Of a DNA stretch of 64,000 bases, positions 17,107 through 26,731 are shown one piece after another. The DNA lies in the NCBI GenBank assembly GCA_910586305.1, contig CAJUGS010000005.1, forward strand, positions 31,541-95,540. Direction: 5' to 3'. Every line of letters starts with the position of its first letter. Position 1 is the first letter of the stretch. Below the pieces are notes generated by a model. The model had not been told where the DNA came from. It did no database searches and saw only the letters and a program-made list of their open reading frames with translations. Origin of the DNA: an uncultured Duncaniella sp. Lineage in GTDB: Bacteria; Bacteroidota; Bacteroidia; Bacteroidales; Muribaculaceae. The position numbers were made by a program, and so were the translations under genes.

Positions 17107-18603
17107 TTACATGAACTTACCCCAGTTGACGTTGCGCATATCGCCAGATGAGAGGAACTCGGTGTGGAATGCGAGTGAGGCCTCGAGGGTGTGGGGTGTC
17201 TGTCCGCCACGCACTGAGAGTTTCAGATAGTCGCGCAGGAGTTCACGGTACATCGGGTGGGCACAGTTGTCAATGATGGTGTTGGCACGCTGCACGGGGT
17301 CAAGGCCTCTGAGGTCGGCTATACCCTGATCGGTGACAATGATATCGACAGAGTGCTCTGTGTGGTCGACGTGTGATACCATGGGCACAATGTTGGAAAT
17401 CTTTCCTTCCTTGGTGATGGACGGGCAGGAGAAAATTGACACATATGCGTTGCGGGTGAAGTCGCCAGAGCCGCCGATACCGTTCATCATTCTGGTGCCT
17501 GTCACGTGTGTGGAGTTGATGTTGCCGAAAATGTCTGCCTCGAGGGCGGTGTTCATGGCTATCACGCCTATTCGGCGAATCACCTCGGGGTTGTTGGAGA
17601 TTTCCACGGGGCGTATCACCAGATGTTCCTTGAAGAAATCGATGTTGGAGATAACCTCCTCTTCCACCTCGTTGCTGACGGTGAGAGAGCTTGTTGATCC
17701 GAATTTGCAGCGACCTTTCTTCATGAGGTCTATCACGGCATCCTGGATAACCTCGGTGTACATCTCGAACGGCGGGATCTCCTTTGCGTCGGCCAGTCCG
17801 TAGAGGACAGCGTTGGCCACATTGCCCACACCCGACTGGATGGGGAGGAAGCCCGATGGGATGCGTCCGGCCTTCATTTCTCCGATGAGGAACCGACATA
17901 CATTGGCACCGATGAGCTTGGTGGTTTCGTCGAGCGGAGTGAAGGGTTTTACGCCCTCATAGCTGTCGCTCATGACTACGCCGACAATCTTCTCGGGGTC
18001 GAGTTTGAGCACCGGCGATCCGATGCGGTCGGAAGCCTTGAAGATGGGTATCTCACGACGGTTGGGGGGGTCGAGGGGAAGGTAGATGTCGTGAAGTCCG
18101 TAGAGTGCGTGGCGCAGCTTCTCGTTGAGCTCGATAATGATGCGCTTGGCTAATTTGGCTATAGTGGGGACGTTGCCAACGCCTGTGCCGACCACGCAGG
18201 TGCCGTCGTCCTTGATATCGCTGACCTCGATGATTGCAAGGTCGAGATCACCGAGGAATCCATAACGGAGTTTCTGGGAGGTCTCGGACAGGTGGAGGTC
18301 ATAGTAGTGGGCGTCGTGGGAGTTGATGCGCTTGCGCAGGTCGGGGTGGTTCTGGTAGGGTGTGCGTCGGCCTATTGCATTGGCGCGGGCGAGGATGCCG
18401 TCACACTTGTCGGATGTGGATGCGCCGGTGACGATGTTGATCTTGAATGGCTCTCCCTGGGCATGGAGCCTTTCGGCTTTCGCGGCGATTGCCTGGGTCA
18501 CAACTTTTGGTGCGCCCGGTGCGGTGAAGCCGGAGAATCCGCAGTAGCAGTCGTTGTAGAAAAGGTCGGCTGCCTCTTCGGGTGTGAGAATGGGAAATCT
18601 CAT
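17107..18603 (-). CDS. acetyl-CoA hydrolase / succinyl-CoA:acetate CoA-transferase family
   Basis: This 498-residue class I CoA-transferase moves CoA between acetate and succinate (or hydrolyses acetyl-CoA). Family signatures are GFTAPGAPKVV near residues 21-31, SGVGNVANAVLYGL, and the block around the catalytic Glu, TALEADIFGNINSTHVTG (about 350-367), followed by GIGGSGDFTRNAYVS. In anaerobic Bacteroidales such enzymes link acetate and succinate/propionate fermentation; the exact acceptor is inference. The preceding gene on the same strand is the small membrane protein at 18657-19112, 53 bp upstream with no promoter seen between them. Confidence 0.9.
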   Translation of the reverse strand: MRFPILTPEEAADLFYNDCYCGFSGFTAPGAPKVVTQAIAAKAERLHAQGEPFKINIVTGASTSDKCDGILARANAIGRRTPYQNHPDLRKRINSHDAHYYDLHLSETSQKLRYGFLGDLDLAIIEVSDIKDDGTCVVGTGVGNVPTIAKLAKRIIIELNEKLRHALYGLHDIYLPLDPPNRREIPIFKASDRIGSPVLKLDPEKIVGVVMSDSYEGVKPFTPLDETTKLIGANVCRFLIGEMKAGRIPSGFLPIQSGVGNVANAVLYGLADAKEIPPFEMYTEVIQDAVIDLMKKGRCKFGSTSSLTVSNEVEEEVISNIDFFKEHLVIRPVEISNNPEVIRRIGVIAMNTALEADIFGNINSTHVTGTRMMNGIGGSGDFTRNAYVSIFSCPSITKEGKISNIVPMVSHVDHTEHSVDIIVTDQGIADLRGLDPVQRANTIIDNCAHPMYRELLRDYLKLSVRGGQTPHTLEASLAFHTEFLSSGDMRNVNWGKFM

Positions 18604-18656
18604 GGTTCGTTTACTTTAGTTTTTTGCTAAGAGTTGGATTGGTTGAAGAGGTGTTT

Positions 18657-19112
18657 TCAGAATTTGCGCTCGAGTATCTGGGTGTCAATCACAGCTCTTC
18701 GCCAGCGGTCGAAGTGGGCTGCTCTTGAGGCTTCCTCGGCTTCGGAGGTTGTCTGGATTGGCTCAGATGGCTGCTCCTGGTCTGTCTCCTGGTGCAGATG
18801 GTGCTCGCGCAGAGCGCATTCGCCTTCCTCGGGGAGGCCGCGCAGTCGTGCTGCTCTGGCCAGCGGGGTCTCCATGCGTCGACCCGGTTCTGGCTCTGGC
18901 TCTTCGAACTCCTCGGTGTCTTCAAACTCCATGGGCGGAGGTGGTGGAAGGGTGACGCTCCGGGAAGCTGACGTGTCAAAACCGCCCGGGTGCATCCCGG
19001 ACTGCCTGATTTTGTCACGTTCACGATCGGCCTTCTTGAAGATGTATTTTTTGATTTGTTCGTAGACGACAGCGCCGATCGCGATCACTACCCAGATTAT
19101 AATTTTCTCCAT
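18657..19112 (-). CDS. small membrane-anchored protein of unknown function
   Basis: This 151-residue protein has one N-terminal helix (IIIWVVIAIGAVVYEQIKKYIF, about 3-24) and then a charged, proline- and glutamate-rich, probably disordered tail with PPPPPMEF and EFEEPEPEPGR stretches. No family is recognised. The start ATG 19112 is preferred because a canonical promoter (TTTG, 20 bp, TAAATTTG) ends 24 bp upstream. Codon use resembles neighbours, so it is likely real. It may be cotranscribed with the CoA-transferase gene, but a functional link is unproven. Confidence 0.65.
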   Translation of the reverse strand: MEKIIIWVVIAIGAVVYEQIKKYIFKKADRERDKIRQSGMHPGGFDTSASRSVTLPPPPPMEFEDTEEFEEPEPEPGRRMETPLARAARLRGLPEEGECALREHHLHQETDQEQPSEPIQTTSEAEEASRAAHFDRWRRAVIDTQILERKF

Positions 19113-19134
19113 TGACGGAAAATTCGTAATTTTG
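19103..19134 (+). promoter_or_regulatory. promoter of miaB
   Basis: TTTT (19103-19106), 20 bp, TAATTTTG (19127-19134). It overlaps the start of the divergent gene and its promoter. Confidence 0.55.
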
Positions 19135-19136
19135 TG

Positions 19137-19168
19137 CAAATTTACAGAATATCGGGCGTTTTGCCAAA
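19137..19168 (-). promoter_or_regulatory. promoter of the small membrane protein
   Basis: Minus strand: TTTG (19168-19165), 20 bp, TAAATTTG (19144-19137). A perfect consensus match, face-to-face with the miaB promoter. Confidence 0.75.
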
Positions 19169-19184
19169 GTTTCGTTTTAAAAAA

Positions 19185-20543
19185 ATGGGAAATATTCGAA
19201 AGCTATATATAGAAACCTACGGGTGTCAGATGAATGTGGCCGACAGCGAGGTTGTGGCTTCTGTTATGTCTACTGTAGGGTATGAGCCGGTCTCGACGCT
19301 CGACGATGCAGACGCGGTGCTTATCAATACCTGCTCTATCCGTGATAATGCCGAGCAGAAGGTGTTGTCGCGTCTGGCCTTCTTGAATTCCAGACGTCGC
19401 AAGCGTCCGGCCACAGCGCCACGACTCATCATAGGCGTCATAGGCTGTATGGCCGAGAGGGTGAGGGAAGAGCTTGTCAGCAAACATGGCGTTGACCTTG
19501 TGGCCGGTCCTGATGCATATCTTGATTTGCCCAACCTTTTCGCAGCTGTCGAGGCCGGAGAGAAGGCTGTGAATGTCGAGCTGAGTACCACTGAGACATA
19601 TCGTGACATAATTCCTGCCCGTATTACCGGCAATACCGTCAGCGGATGGGTGAGCATAATGCGTGGATGTAATAACTTCTGCTCCTACTGCATCGTGCCC
19701 TATACCAGAGGTCGAGAACGTTCGCGCAGCTCGGAGAGCATTCTTGCCGAGGTGGCCGACCTGAGAGCGCGCGGTTTCAAGGAAGTGACCCTCCTGGGAC
19801 AGAACGTCAACAGTTACCGTTACACGACACCGGAGGGCGAGGAGATAAGTTTTGACCGTCTGCTGGCCATGGTGGCTGACGCTGCCCCCGACATGAGGGT
19901 GCGCTTCACAACCTCTCATCCCAAGGATATGAGCGATGAGACCATCCGGGTCATAGCCTCCCGCCCCAATCTGTGCCGTTGGATTCATCTTCCGGTGCAG
20001 TCGGGAAGCGACAAGGTTCTAAAGGCCATGAACCGCAAGTACACCCGTGAGTGGTATCTTGGGCGCATAGCAGCCATTCGCGCAGCCATTCCCGACTGCG
20101 GTATATCTACCGACCTTTTCACAGGGTTTCACGACGAGACCGAGGAAGATTTCCAGGAGACGCTGTCGCTGATGCGCGAGGTGGGATTCGACTCGTCGTT
20201 CATGTTCAAATACTCCGAGCGCCCCGGGACCCTGGCAGCACGTACTATGCCCGACAATGTGCCTGAGGATGTGAAAATAGACCGTCTCAACCGCATGATA
20301 GAGCTTCAGAATTCTCTCTCGCTCGAAAGCAACCTGCGTGATGTGGGAAAGAGATTCGAGGTGCTTGTCGAGGGCGTGTCCAAACGCTCCAAAGAGCAGA
20401 TGGTGGGTCGCACTTCACAGAACAAGACCGTGGTGTTTGACCGTGGTGACGCGCGTGTGGGCGATACGGTGGAAGTCGAGATCACATCGGCCTCCTCGGC
20501 CACTCTGCTCGGACATATTATCTCTTCCGGTCATGGACTATAA
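19185..20543 (+). CDS. miaB: tRNA-2-methylthio-N6-dimethylallyladenosine synthase
   Basis: This 452-residue radical-SAM methylthiotransferase modifies i6A37 of tRNAs reading UNN codons. The N-terminal domain with cluster cysteines begins IETYGCQMNVADSE (Cys in YGC), with others in NTCSIRD and GCMAER. The radical-SAM motif is CNNFCSYC (near 162-169). A C-terminal TRAM domain ends the protein (FEVLVEGVSKRSKEQMVGR). ATG 19185 is the family start; an earlier in-frame GTG would lie inside the promoter. The last 11 bp overlap yqgE, so the two are translationally coupled. Confidence 0.95.
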   Translation: MGNIRKLYIETYGCQMNVADSEVVASVMSTVGYEPVSTLDDADAVLINTCSIRDNAEQKVLSRLAFLNSRRRKRPATAPRLIIGVIGCMAERVREELVSKHGVDLVAGPDAYLDLPNLFAAVEAGEKAVNVELSTTETYRDIIPARITGNTVSGWVSIMRGCNNFCSYCIVPYTRGRERSRSSESILAEVADLRARGFKEVTLLGQNVNSYRYTTPEGEEISFDRLLAMVADAAPDMRVRFTTSHPKDMSDETIRVIASRPNLCRWIHLPVQSGSDKVLKAMNRKYTREWYLGRIAAIRAAIPDCGISTDLFTGFHDETEEDFQETLSLMREVGFDSSFMFKYSERPGTLAARTMPDNVPEDVKIDRLNRMIELQNSLSLESNLRDVGKRFEVLVEGVSKRSKEQMVGRTSQNKTVVFDRGDARVGDTVEVEITSASSATLLGHIISSGHGL

Positions 20544-21135
20544 GAAACTGCTGTTCAATATAGACATTCCTTCGACCCATATTCCGGCCGAGGGGATGCT
20601 TCTTGTTTCGGAACCCTTTCTTCACGAGGAGTACTTCAATCATTCGGTGATTCTGCTTGTAGACTATGAGAAAGGGGGCAATGCTATGGGTGTGGTGCTC
20701 AACAACCCCACCAAATACAGTCTTCAGGAGCTGATAACGGATGTGACGACAGAAGATCCTATTCCGGTTTATTGCGGGGGACCGCTTGCCGACGACCGCC
20801 TCTTTTTCCTCCACACTTTCGGAGACCTTATTCCCGAGTCACGCCTTGTGTGTGACGGGCTCTGGGTGGGCGGAAGTTTTGAGGCCATGCGTCGCATTGT
20901 CAATGACGGATATCCTGTTGAGGGAAACATTCGGTTTTTCCTCGGATACAGCGGATGGAGTGAGAACCAGCTCGACAGCGAGCTCGCCAACAATGTGTGG
21001 GCCGTAGCCGGCACTCCCGATGCCCACACTCTGCTGCAGGGCTATGGAGACTCCTACTGGCATGAAAGAGTGAGGGCCATGGGGCCTGGCTACAAGGGAT
21101 GGCTCTACCATCCGCAGGACCCAATGAACAATTAG
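20533..21135 (+). CDS. yqgE: YqgE/AlgH family protein (DUF179)
   Basis: This 200-residue protein contains the family blocks GMLLVSEPFLHEEYFNHSVILLVDY, MGVVLNNPT, YCGGPLADDRLFFLH and FLGYSGWSENQLDSEL. The biochemical function of this family is not established. The start overlaps the end of miaB by 11 bp, indicating one transcript. A 76-bp gap without a promoter match separates it from the polysaccharide export gene. Confidence 0.9.
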   Translation: MDYKKLLFNIDIPSTHIPAEGMLLVSEPFLHEEYFNHSVILLVDYEKGGNAMGVVLNNPTKYSLQELITDVTTEDPIPVYCGGPLADDRLFFLHTFGDLIPESRLVCDGLWVGGSFEAMRRIVNDGYPVEGNIRFFLGYSGWSENQLDSELANNVWAVAGTPDAHTLLQGYGDSYWHERVRAMGPGYKGWLYHPQDPMNN

Positions 21136-21211
21136 CCGGCGAGATATAATAATCCCATTATGTTCTTCGTTTAGGAATAGAAGGACCAGCAACAATCATA
21201 TTGATCACATA

Positions 21212-22015
21212 ATGAAATTCAGACCAGTCATCATATCCCTGGCCACGGCTATGGCGATAGCTTCGTGCAACTCGGCAAAGACTTCTCTCCCTTATTTCGC
21301 TGATATTGCGGAGCAGACAGCCGGTAGTCTTCCTCCAATGGACTATATGCCAGTCATCCAGCCAGATGACGAGTTGATTATTACAGTCACCTCGCCTAAT
21401 CCAGAGACTACGGCCATCTACAATCTTCCTTTCTCCAATCCTGCACTCCGGGCCACGGTGGTGAGTCCGTCTACGCCCCGCCAGCAGGGATATGTGGTGA
21501 CTTCTCAGGGTAATATCGACTTTCCTGTGCTCGGACGTATACACGTGGCAGGAAAGAATGTTGAGCAGATAGCCGATGAAATTACCGACAAGATTCACAA
21601 GGATGTGGCTGATGCTACCGTCACAGTAATGCTTGCCAATTTCACCGTCAATGTGGGTGGCGAAGTGGCCAAGCCGTCAAAAATACAGGTGTCGACCAAC
21701 AGGTACAGCGTGCTTGATGCAATCACCGAGGCCGGAGATCTCACTCCCTACGGTGAGCGTTCCAATGTGCTTGTGATACGCGAGGAGAACGGCGAACGCA
21801 AGTTTGGCCGCATCAATCTCAACTCATCCGATGCTCTCTCGTCGCCCTACTACTACCTCAAGCAGAACGACTATGTGTATGTCGAGCCAAACTCTATCAG
21901 AGAAAGCAACTCAAGATACGACAACAATAATGCCTATAAGCTCCAGGTGACATCTACAATTGTCAGCGGAGCCTCTGTAATCGCCTCTCTCATCATCGCA
22001 CTCACAGTCAAATAA
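21212..22015 (+). CDS. polysaccharide export outer-membrane lipoprotein (Wza-like)
   Basis: This 267-residue protein has a lipoprotein signal ending IASC (Cys 19). A Poly_export domain (MPVIQPDDELIITVTSPNPE to about 140) and SLBB-type segments (VNVGGEVAKPSKIQVSTNRYSVLDAITEAGDL) follow. A C-terminal membrane helix (TIVSGASVIASLIIALTV) replaces the amphipathic helix of E. coli Wza, as usual in Bacteroidetes. It would form the outer-membrane channel for exopolysaccharide or capsule. It is the first gene of a four-gene block with the tyrosine kinase 18 bp downstream. Confidence 0.92.
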   Translation: MKFRPVIISLATAMAIASCNSAKTSLPYFADIAEQTAGSLPPMDYMPVIQPDDELIITVTSPNPETTAIYNLPFSNPALRATVVSPSTPRQQGYVVTSQGNIDFPVLGRIHVAGKNVEQIADEITDKIHKDVADATVTVMLANFTVNVGGEVAKPSKIQVSTNRYSVLDAITEAGDLTPYGERSNVLVIREENGERKFGRINLNSSDALSSPYYYLKQNDYVYVEPNSIRESNSRYDNNNAYKLQVTSTIVSGASVIASLIIALTVK

Positions 22016-22033
22016 ACATTCCTCTACGAACCC

Positions 22034-24349
22034 ATGGCAAACTCCAAGAAAGCAGGTGATTTCATTGATTTCCACTCGATTCTGAAAATGTATATGTCGA
22101 AATGGTATTATTTTGTCATTTCGGCGGTGTTGTTTCTCGTTCTTGGGTTCGTATATGCCCGTACCCACGAGCGTCTCCAAGCTGTCAGGGCCAATATACT
22201 CATCACTCAGGACAATGACTCTCCATTTGCAAGCGCGTCTGGCCCGATGGGTGGTCTCAGTTCCCTGTTCGGATCAAGCGCATATGTAGAGGACGAGATT
22301 TTCGTCATAAGCTCCCATTCTCTTTACCGCGATGTGGTGAAGAATCTTGCCCTCAATAAGACTCACATTGTGAAGAGCGGATTCCTTAAATCCTATCTGG
22401 CATACCCGGATTTCCCTATCGATATCGAAGCGCCAGGCGTGGCTGATACGCTCAAATCCATACTTGTCTTCAAGATAAAGGTCGACGACGCTGGACTCGC
22501 GGATATCAAGGTGAAAGTGAAGAAAGACGAGGTTGCCCATGAGAAGGATGTCAAACTTCCGGCAGTCGTTAAGACTCCCTACGGAGAGTATTCTGTTGTT
22601 CCTACAAAATATTACCCCAAGGGCAAGGAGGTGAAGACGACAATCACTTTTGCAGGTTATGAGAGCGCGGCCGAGACGCTTACAGACGAGGTTGTGGCTG
22701 ACATAGCCAGCCGTAAAAGCAATGTCATAACTCTTGCCTACGACATCACCAATCCGGTGCTCGGATCGGCTGTGCTCAACGATATTCTTGCCAAGTATAA
22801 TGACCGTGGAATGGCCGACCGCAGCCTCCAGGGAGAAAATACCGCCAAGTTCCTTTCAGAGCGCATAGACCTTCTTGCTGCTGACCTGCATGACGCGGAG
22901 GTGGCCATCCAGGCTTATAAAGAGGGACACGGTATAATCGATGTGGCGGCCGAGGCTGAATATCAAACCACCAAAAAAGGTGCTCTTGAGTCGGCGCTAC
23001 TCGAGCAGGAGACAGAGTATGAGGTGGTGAAGATGACCCGTGATTATTTCACAGATCCGGCCCACAAGGACGATCTCGTGCCAATGACGGTGAGCAACGA
23101 AGGTCTGCAGAATGCAATTTCCAATTACAATGAACTCGTGCTAAAACGCATGGAGCTTCTCTCCGGAACCACCTCCGATAACTATGTGGTCAAGAAGCTC
23201 ACCAAGCAGATAGAGGCGTCGCGTGAGAATCTTCGTCTGACAACCGACCGTGTTATAGAAAGTGCGCGACTCAAGCTCAATGAGCTTCGCAACGAGAAAG
23301 GTAAGACTGATGCCCGTCTTAGCTCAATTCCTACACAGGAGCGCGAATATCTCAACATGAAACGCCAGCAGGCAGTGAAGCAGGAACTTTATCTCTTCCT
23401 TCTTCAGCGCCAGGAGGAAAACTCGATGCTTCTTGCCAACTCTGTATCCAAAGGAAAGATTATCGACGAGGCCTATGTGCTCAGCGAGCCGCTTGGAATG
23501 AGTCCTAAGATGGTCATGCTGATATTCCTAATCATTGGTCTGCTCCTGCCGTTCCTGCTGATATACCTTGTTAAGATCTTCCGCAATAAGTTTGAGACAC
23601 GTAGAGAGGTTGAGGCCCGTATATCCGCTCCCATTCTCGGCGAGATGTGTATCGATAAGTCGGGAAGAAGCCTTGTGGTTACTGAACACGACACTACTTC
23701 GGCGACAGAGCTTTTCCGACTCTTGCGCTCCAATCTGCAGTTCATGCTATCCGATAGCAATAACAAGGTTGTGCTTATGACCTCGACTCGTTCGGGTGAA
23801 GGAAAATCATTCATTTCTCTCAATCTTGCAGCATCGCTTGCTCTGCTGGAAAACAAGAAAGTGCTACTTGTGGGTATGGATATCCGCAATCCTCAGCTTG
23901 CGAACTATCTTGGTATAAATCCGCCTCTCGGACTCACAAACTATCTGTCGTCCGATGCCGTGACACTCGATTCAATTATCGTACCGATGCCTGGCTACAA
24001 CAAATTTGATCTTATTGTAGCCGGTCCCATCCCGCCGAATCCTGCTGAACTTCTTGTGTCTAAGAAGGTCGACGAGCTTTTCGATGCTCTGAGAGAACGT
24101 TATGATTATATCGTTGTCGACACAGCACCCGTTGGTATGGTGAGCGATACATTCACTCTGTCGCGTATCTCCGATGCCACAATTTATGTCACTCGTCTCA
24201 ACTACAGCTCTATGCAGGACCTCTCGTTCATAGAGGATATTTATCAGGAGAAGCGTCTCAAACGTCTGTCGGTGGTCATAAACGGAGCACACACAAAGAA
24301 GGGCTACGGATATGGCTACAGTGCCAAGAACGGCTCACGCAAGAAATAA
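22034..24349 (+). CDS. polysaccharide co-polymerase / BY-kinase (Wzc-like)
   Basis: This 771-residue inner-membrane protein controls chain length and export of polysaccharide. It has an N-terminal Wzz domain with a first helix (WYYFVISAVLFLVLGFVYA, about 19-37), a long periplasmic coiled-coil region, and a second helix (MVMLIFLIIGLLLPFLLIYLV, about 495-515). A cytoplasmic BY-kinase domain follows with Walker A STRSGEGKSFISLN (about 580-593), Walker A' VGMDIRNPQL and Walker B-type YIVVDTAPVGM. The C-terminal tail holds a short tyrosine cluster (GYGYGYS), the expected autophosphorylation site. Confidence 0.94.
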   Translation: MANSKKAGDFIDFHSILKMYMSKWYYFVISAVLFLVLGFVYARTHERLQAVRANILITQDNDSPFASASGPMGGLSSLFGSSAYVEDEIFVISSHSLYRDVVKNLALNKTHIVKSGFLKSYLAYPDFPIDIEAPGVADTLKSILVFKIKVDDAGLADIKVKVKKDEVAHEKDVKLPAVVKTPYGEYSVVPTKYYPKGKEVKTTITFAGYESAAETLTDEVVADIASRKSNVITLAYDITNPVLGSAVLNDILAKYNDRGMADRSLQGENTAKFLSERIDLLAADLHDAEVAIQAYKEGHGIIDVAAEAEYQTTKKGALESALLEQETEYEVVKMTRDYFTDPAHKDDLVPMTVSNEGLQNAISNYNELVLKRMELLSGTTSDNYVVKKLTKQIEASRENLRLTTDRVIESARLKLNELRNEKGKTDARLSSIPTQEREYLNMKRQQAVKQELYLFLLQRQEENSMLLANSVSKGKIIDEAYVLSEPLGMSPKMVMLIFLIIGLLLPFLLIYLVKIFRNKFETRREVEARISAPILGEMCIDKSGRSLVVTEHDTTSATELFRLLRSNLQFMLSDSNNKVVLMTSTRSGEGKSFISLNLAASLALLENKKVLLVGMDIRNPQLANYLGINPPLGLTNYLSSDAVTLDSIIVPMPGYNKFDLIVAGPIPPNPAELLVSKKVDELFDALRERYDYIVVDTAPVGMVSDTFTLSRISDATIYVTRLNYSSMQDLSFIEDIYQEKRLKRLSVVINGAHTKKGYGYGYSAKNGSRKK

Positions 24350-24374
24350 TTTCTTCATCCTTCGCGCATAGCAT

Positions 24375-25697
24375 ATGTTGGTTGAAAGGTACAGACTGTA
24401 TACCAGACTCTTCTTTGGCACTATGTGGGTCATGTTGTGCCGAGGCTTTGTGATGACTGAGGTATTCCCTCAGTTAAGAGAGATTGATCCATATATTGCT
24501 ATTCTTGCAGACGCTATTTTTGCCGGATTGGGATTACTGACGATATCGTCGAAACGTGACACCATATGTTTTGTGTCATTTGTTGTCATATCCTTGATTT
24601 CAAAATTTTTGAATTCCCAGGGAATGGTCGAGTGGCTGAACGGCTTCCGTGATTTTACCGGCCTGTTGTTCATAATCCCGTTTATCCGCTACATGATGAG
24701 CAGGGAGGATTATGGAAAACGCTTTACGGAATCGATGGACAGACAACTCCGGATTTTTCTGTATTTGCAGGCAGTTTGTGTCGTGTATCAGTTCATTATC
24801 CATGGTGCGGGCGATTACGGAGGAGGTACGTTTGGTTTTGGAGGTTCCGGAATGATTTCCACACTGATATATGGAGTTTCGTTCTACTTTATGGTAAAAG
24901 GGTGGGATTACGAGGACGGTTATTTCAATAACTTGTATCGCAATCGCATATATGTTTTCCTACTGTTTCCGACCTTCTTAAATGAAACTAAGATCAGTTT
25001 TATATATCTGCTGGCCTATTTTGTCTTTTTAATGAAGATTGATCGTCGTTTCATAGCCCGTCTGTTCATGTCAATGCCTGTGTTCATAGCATTGCTTCTG
25101 TTGTCAGGGTATGTGTATATGAAAGTCACCAAACAGGAATCGGATGTAATTATGACTGCTGATTTCTTCAACGAATATCTCATAGGCGAGGATTTTGAGC
25201 ATCTGATGGATGTGGCGATTGCTGTACAGGAGGAGGATATCGAGACTGATAATATCTGGGCTATGGACCTTCCACGTTTAGGCCGTTTTCTCATTATCTC
25301 AGATATCATGAAGACTGCCAAGGGCGGCATGGTCTGGGGGGCCGGAATCGGGCAGTTCAAGGGAAACAATAAGATGGGGCAGACGGAGTTCGGACGTAAG
25401 AATCGCTGGTTCTTGATTGGCTCTGTGACCATGTCCTTTTTTATGATAGTCCAGCTTGGAATCGTCGGGCTTCTATGGTATGTCGCATCTTCGGTAAGTG
25501 TGATTATGACCCACGATAAATATAGATTTGCCAACAATATAAGGTTATTTATGTTTCTGATTTTCGCATTATTGTTGGTGTATCACGATTCTTTCAGATA
25601 TACTCCTTTCTGCGCTATTTACTTTTTTATTTGTATGGTTGGTTTGCAGCCGGTGATGAGGAATAAAAACGCGAATGAAGTTATAGAAAATGAGTAG
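24375..25697 (+). CDS. polytopic membrane protein, probable polysaccharide polymerase (Wzy/O-antigen ligase-like)
   Basis: This 440-residue protein has about ten hydrophobic segments (for example YIAILADAIFAGLGLLTI, LFIIPFIRYMM, FIALLLLSGYVYM, IRLFMFLIFALLLVYHD). A loop motif WGAGIGQFKGNN resembles the GxGxGxF loop of O-antigen ligase/polymerase proteins. Sequence identity in this class is low, so assignment rests on topology and position directly after wzc. Base composition is clearly more AT-rich than upstream genes, suggesting acquisition or locus swapping. Its end overlaps the GT2 start by 8 bp. Confidence 0.7.
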   Translation: MLVERYRLYTRLFFGTMWVMLCRGFVMTEVFPQLREIDPYIAILADAIFAGLGLLTISSKRDTICFVSFVVISLISKFLNSQGMVEWLNGFRDFTGLLFIIPFIRYMMSREDYGKRFTESMDRQLRIFLYLQAVCVVYQFIIHGAGDYGGGTFGFGGSGMISTLIYGVSFYFMVKGWDYEDGYFNNLYRNRIYVFLLFPTFLNETKISFIYLLAYFVFLMKIDRRFIARLFMSMPVFIALLLLSGYVYMKVTKQESDVIMTADFFNEYLIGEDFEHLMDVAIAVQEEDIETDNIWAMDLPRLGRFLIISDIMKTAKGGMVWGAGIGQFKGNNKMGQTEFGRKNRWFLIGSVTMSFFMIVQLGIVGLLWYVASSVSVIMTHDKYRFANNIRLFMFLIFALLLVYHDSFRYTPFCAIYFFICMVGLQPVMRNKNANEVIENE

Positions 25698-26730
25698 ACC
25701 TAAGGTTTCTGTAATAATCCCGGTTTATAATGTTGAACGCTATTTGCAGGAATGCGTTGATAGTGTTCGTAGACAGTCGTTTTCCGATATTGAGATTATA
25801 TTGGTCGACGATGGGTCTACAGATGCGTCAGGCCGTATGTGCGATGAGGTTTCTCGCATTGATCAGCGTGTCAGGGTTGTTCACAAACAAAACGAGGGAC
25901 TTGGACGGGCAAGAAATACCGGGCTTGATGTTGCATCAGGCGAATGGGTTATGTTTGTGGATTCCGACGACTTTATAGCGCTTAATACAATAGAATATTG
26001 CATGGGAATCATAGACAGGGTCAAGGTGGATGAGCTGAGATTCCTGTTTGAGTTTTTCAGCGATGGTAAAAAGAGCCCTGGAATTGTTCCGACAGGTTCC
26101 GATTGCCATGTGAGCGAAGAGAAATGGGTCAAGATGGAACCATTGATGGATTCAATGGCCGAACTTCCCGGGCCAAGATCATTCATAGCTCCTTCTATTG
26201 GAAGTGCTTGTACGGCTTTATATAGAAGAGAAATTATTGAAAGTCACCGTCTGCGTTTTGAGTCAGAGCGTGAATACATAAGCGAGGATTATCTTTTCAA
26301 TATCGAGTTTGGCGCAAATTGTGGAGGAATAGGATATATTTCAGAAAAGTTCTATTTCTATAGGTCTAATCCGTTGTCGCTGACCCATACTCTGAGACGT
26401 GACAGGATTGAGAAGTCTGCAATATATTGCAGACATTTGCAGCGTGTGCTTGAATCATATGGATATCCTGATTCAATGGGCTTTGCCATGAGATCGATGG
26501 TAGGTTATCTAAGGACTCAGAATTCCCACATATTTAATTCCTCCTTGTCTCTGCGTGAAAAGAGAGCGCTGTTTAATGACGCTCTGTCTCATCCATATAT
26601 TGCGGAGATAGCGAGTGTGGATATTTTTGGGAAAGGATTGTTCAAACAGAAAATAGCATTTGCGCTACGCAAATCATTTTTTATAAGCTGGATGCTGTAC
26701 AAACTCAATAGTCTGAGAAAGGGAATGTGA
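25690..26730 (+). CDS. glycosyltransferase family 2
   Basis: This 346-residue enzyme has a GT-A fold: KVSVIIPVYNVERYLQECVDS at the N-terminus, nucleotide-binding VDDGSTDASGRMCDE (near 38-52) and the DxD-type VDSDDF (near 93-98). There are no membrane helices. It adds one sugar to a lipid-linked or growing glycan; donor and acceptor cannot be told. It overlaps the polymerase-like gene and shares its AT-rich composition. Its TGA stop is only one base from the stop of the convergent tamB-like gene. Confidence 0.88.
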   Translation: MSRPKVSVIIPVYNVERYLQECVDSVRRQSFSDIEIILVDDGSTDASGRMCDEVSRIDQRVRVVHKQNEGLGRARNTGLDVASGEWVMFVDSDDFIALNTIEYCMGIIDRVKVDELRFLFEFFSDGKKSPGIVPTGSDCHVSEEKWVKMEPLMDSMAELPGPRSFIAPSIGSACTALYRREIIESHRLRFESEREYISEDYLFNIEFGANCGGIGYISEKFYFYRSNPLSLTHTLRRDRIEKSAIYCRHLQRVLESYGYPDSMGFAMRSMVGYLRTQNSHIFNSSLSLREKRALFNDALSHPYIAEIASVDIFGKGLFKQKIAFALRKSFFISWMLYKLNSLRKGM

Positions 26731-26731
26731 C

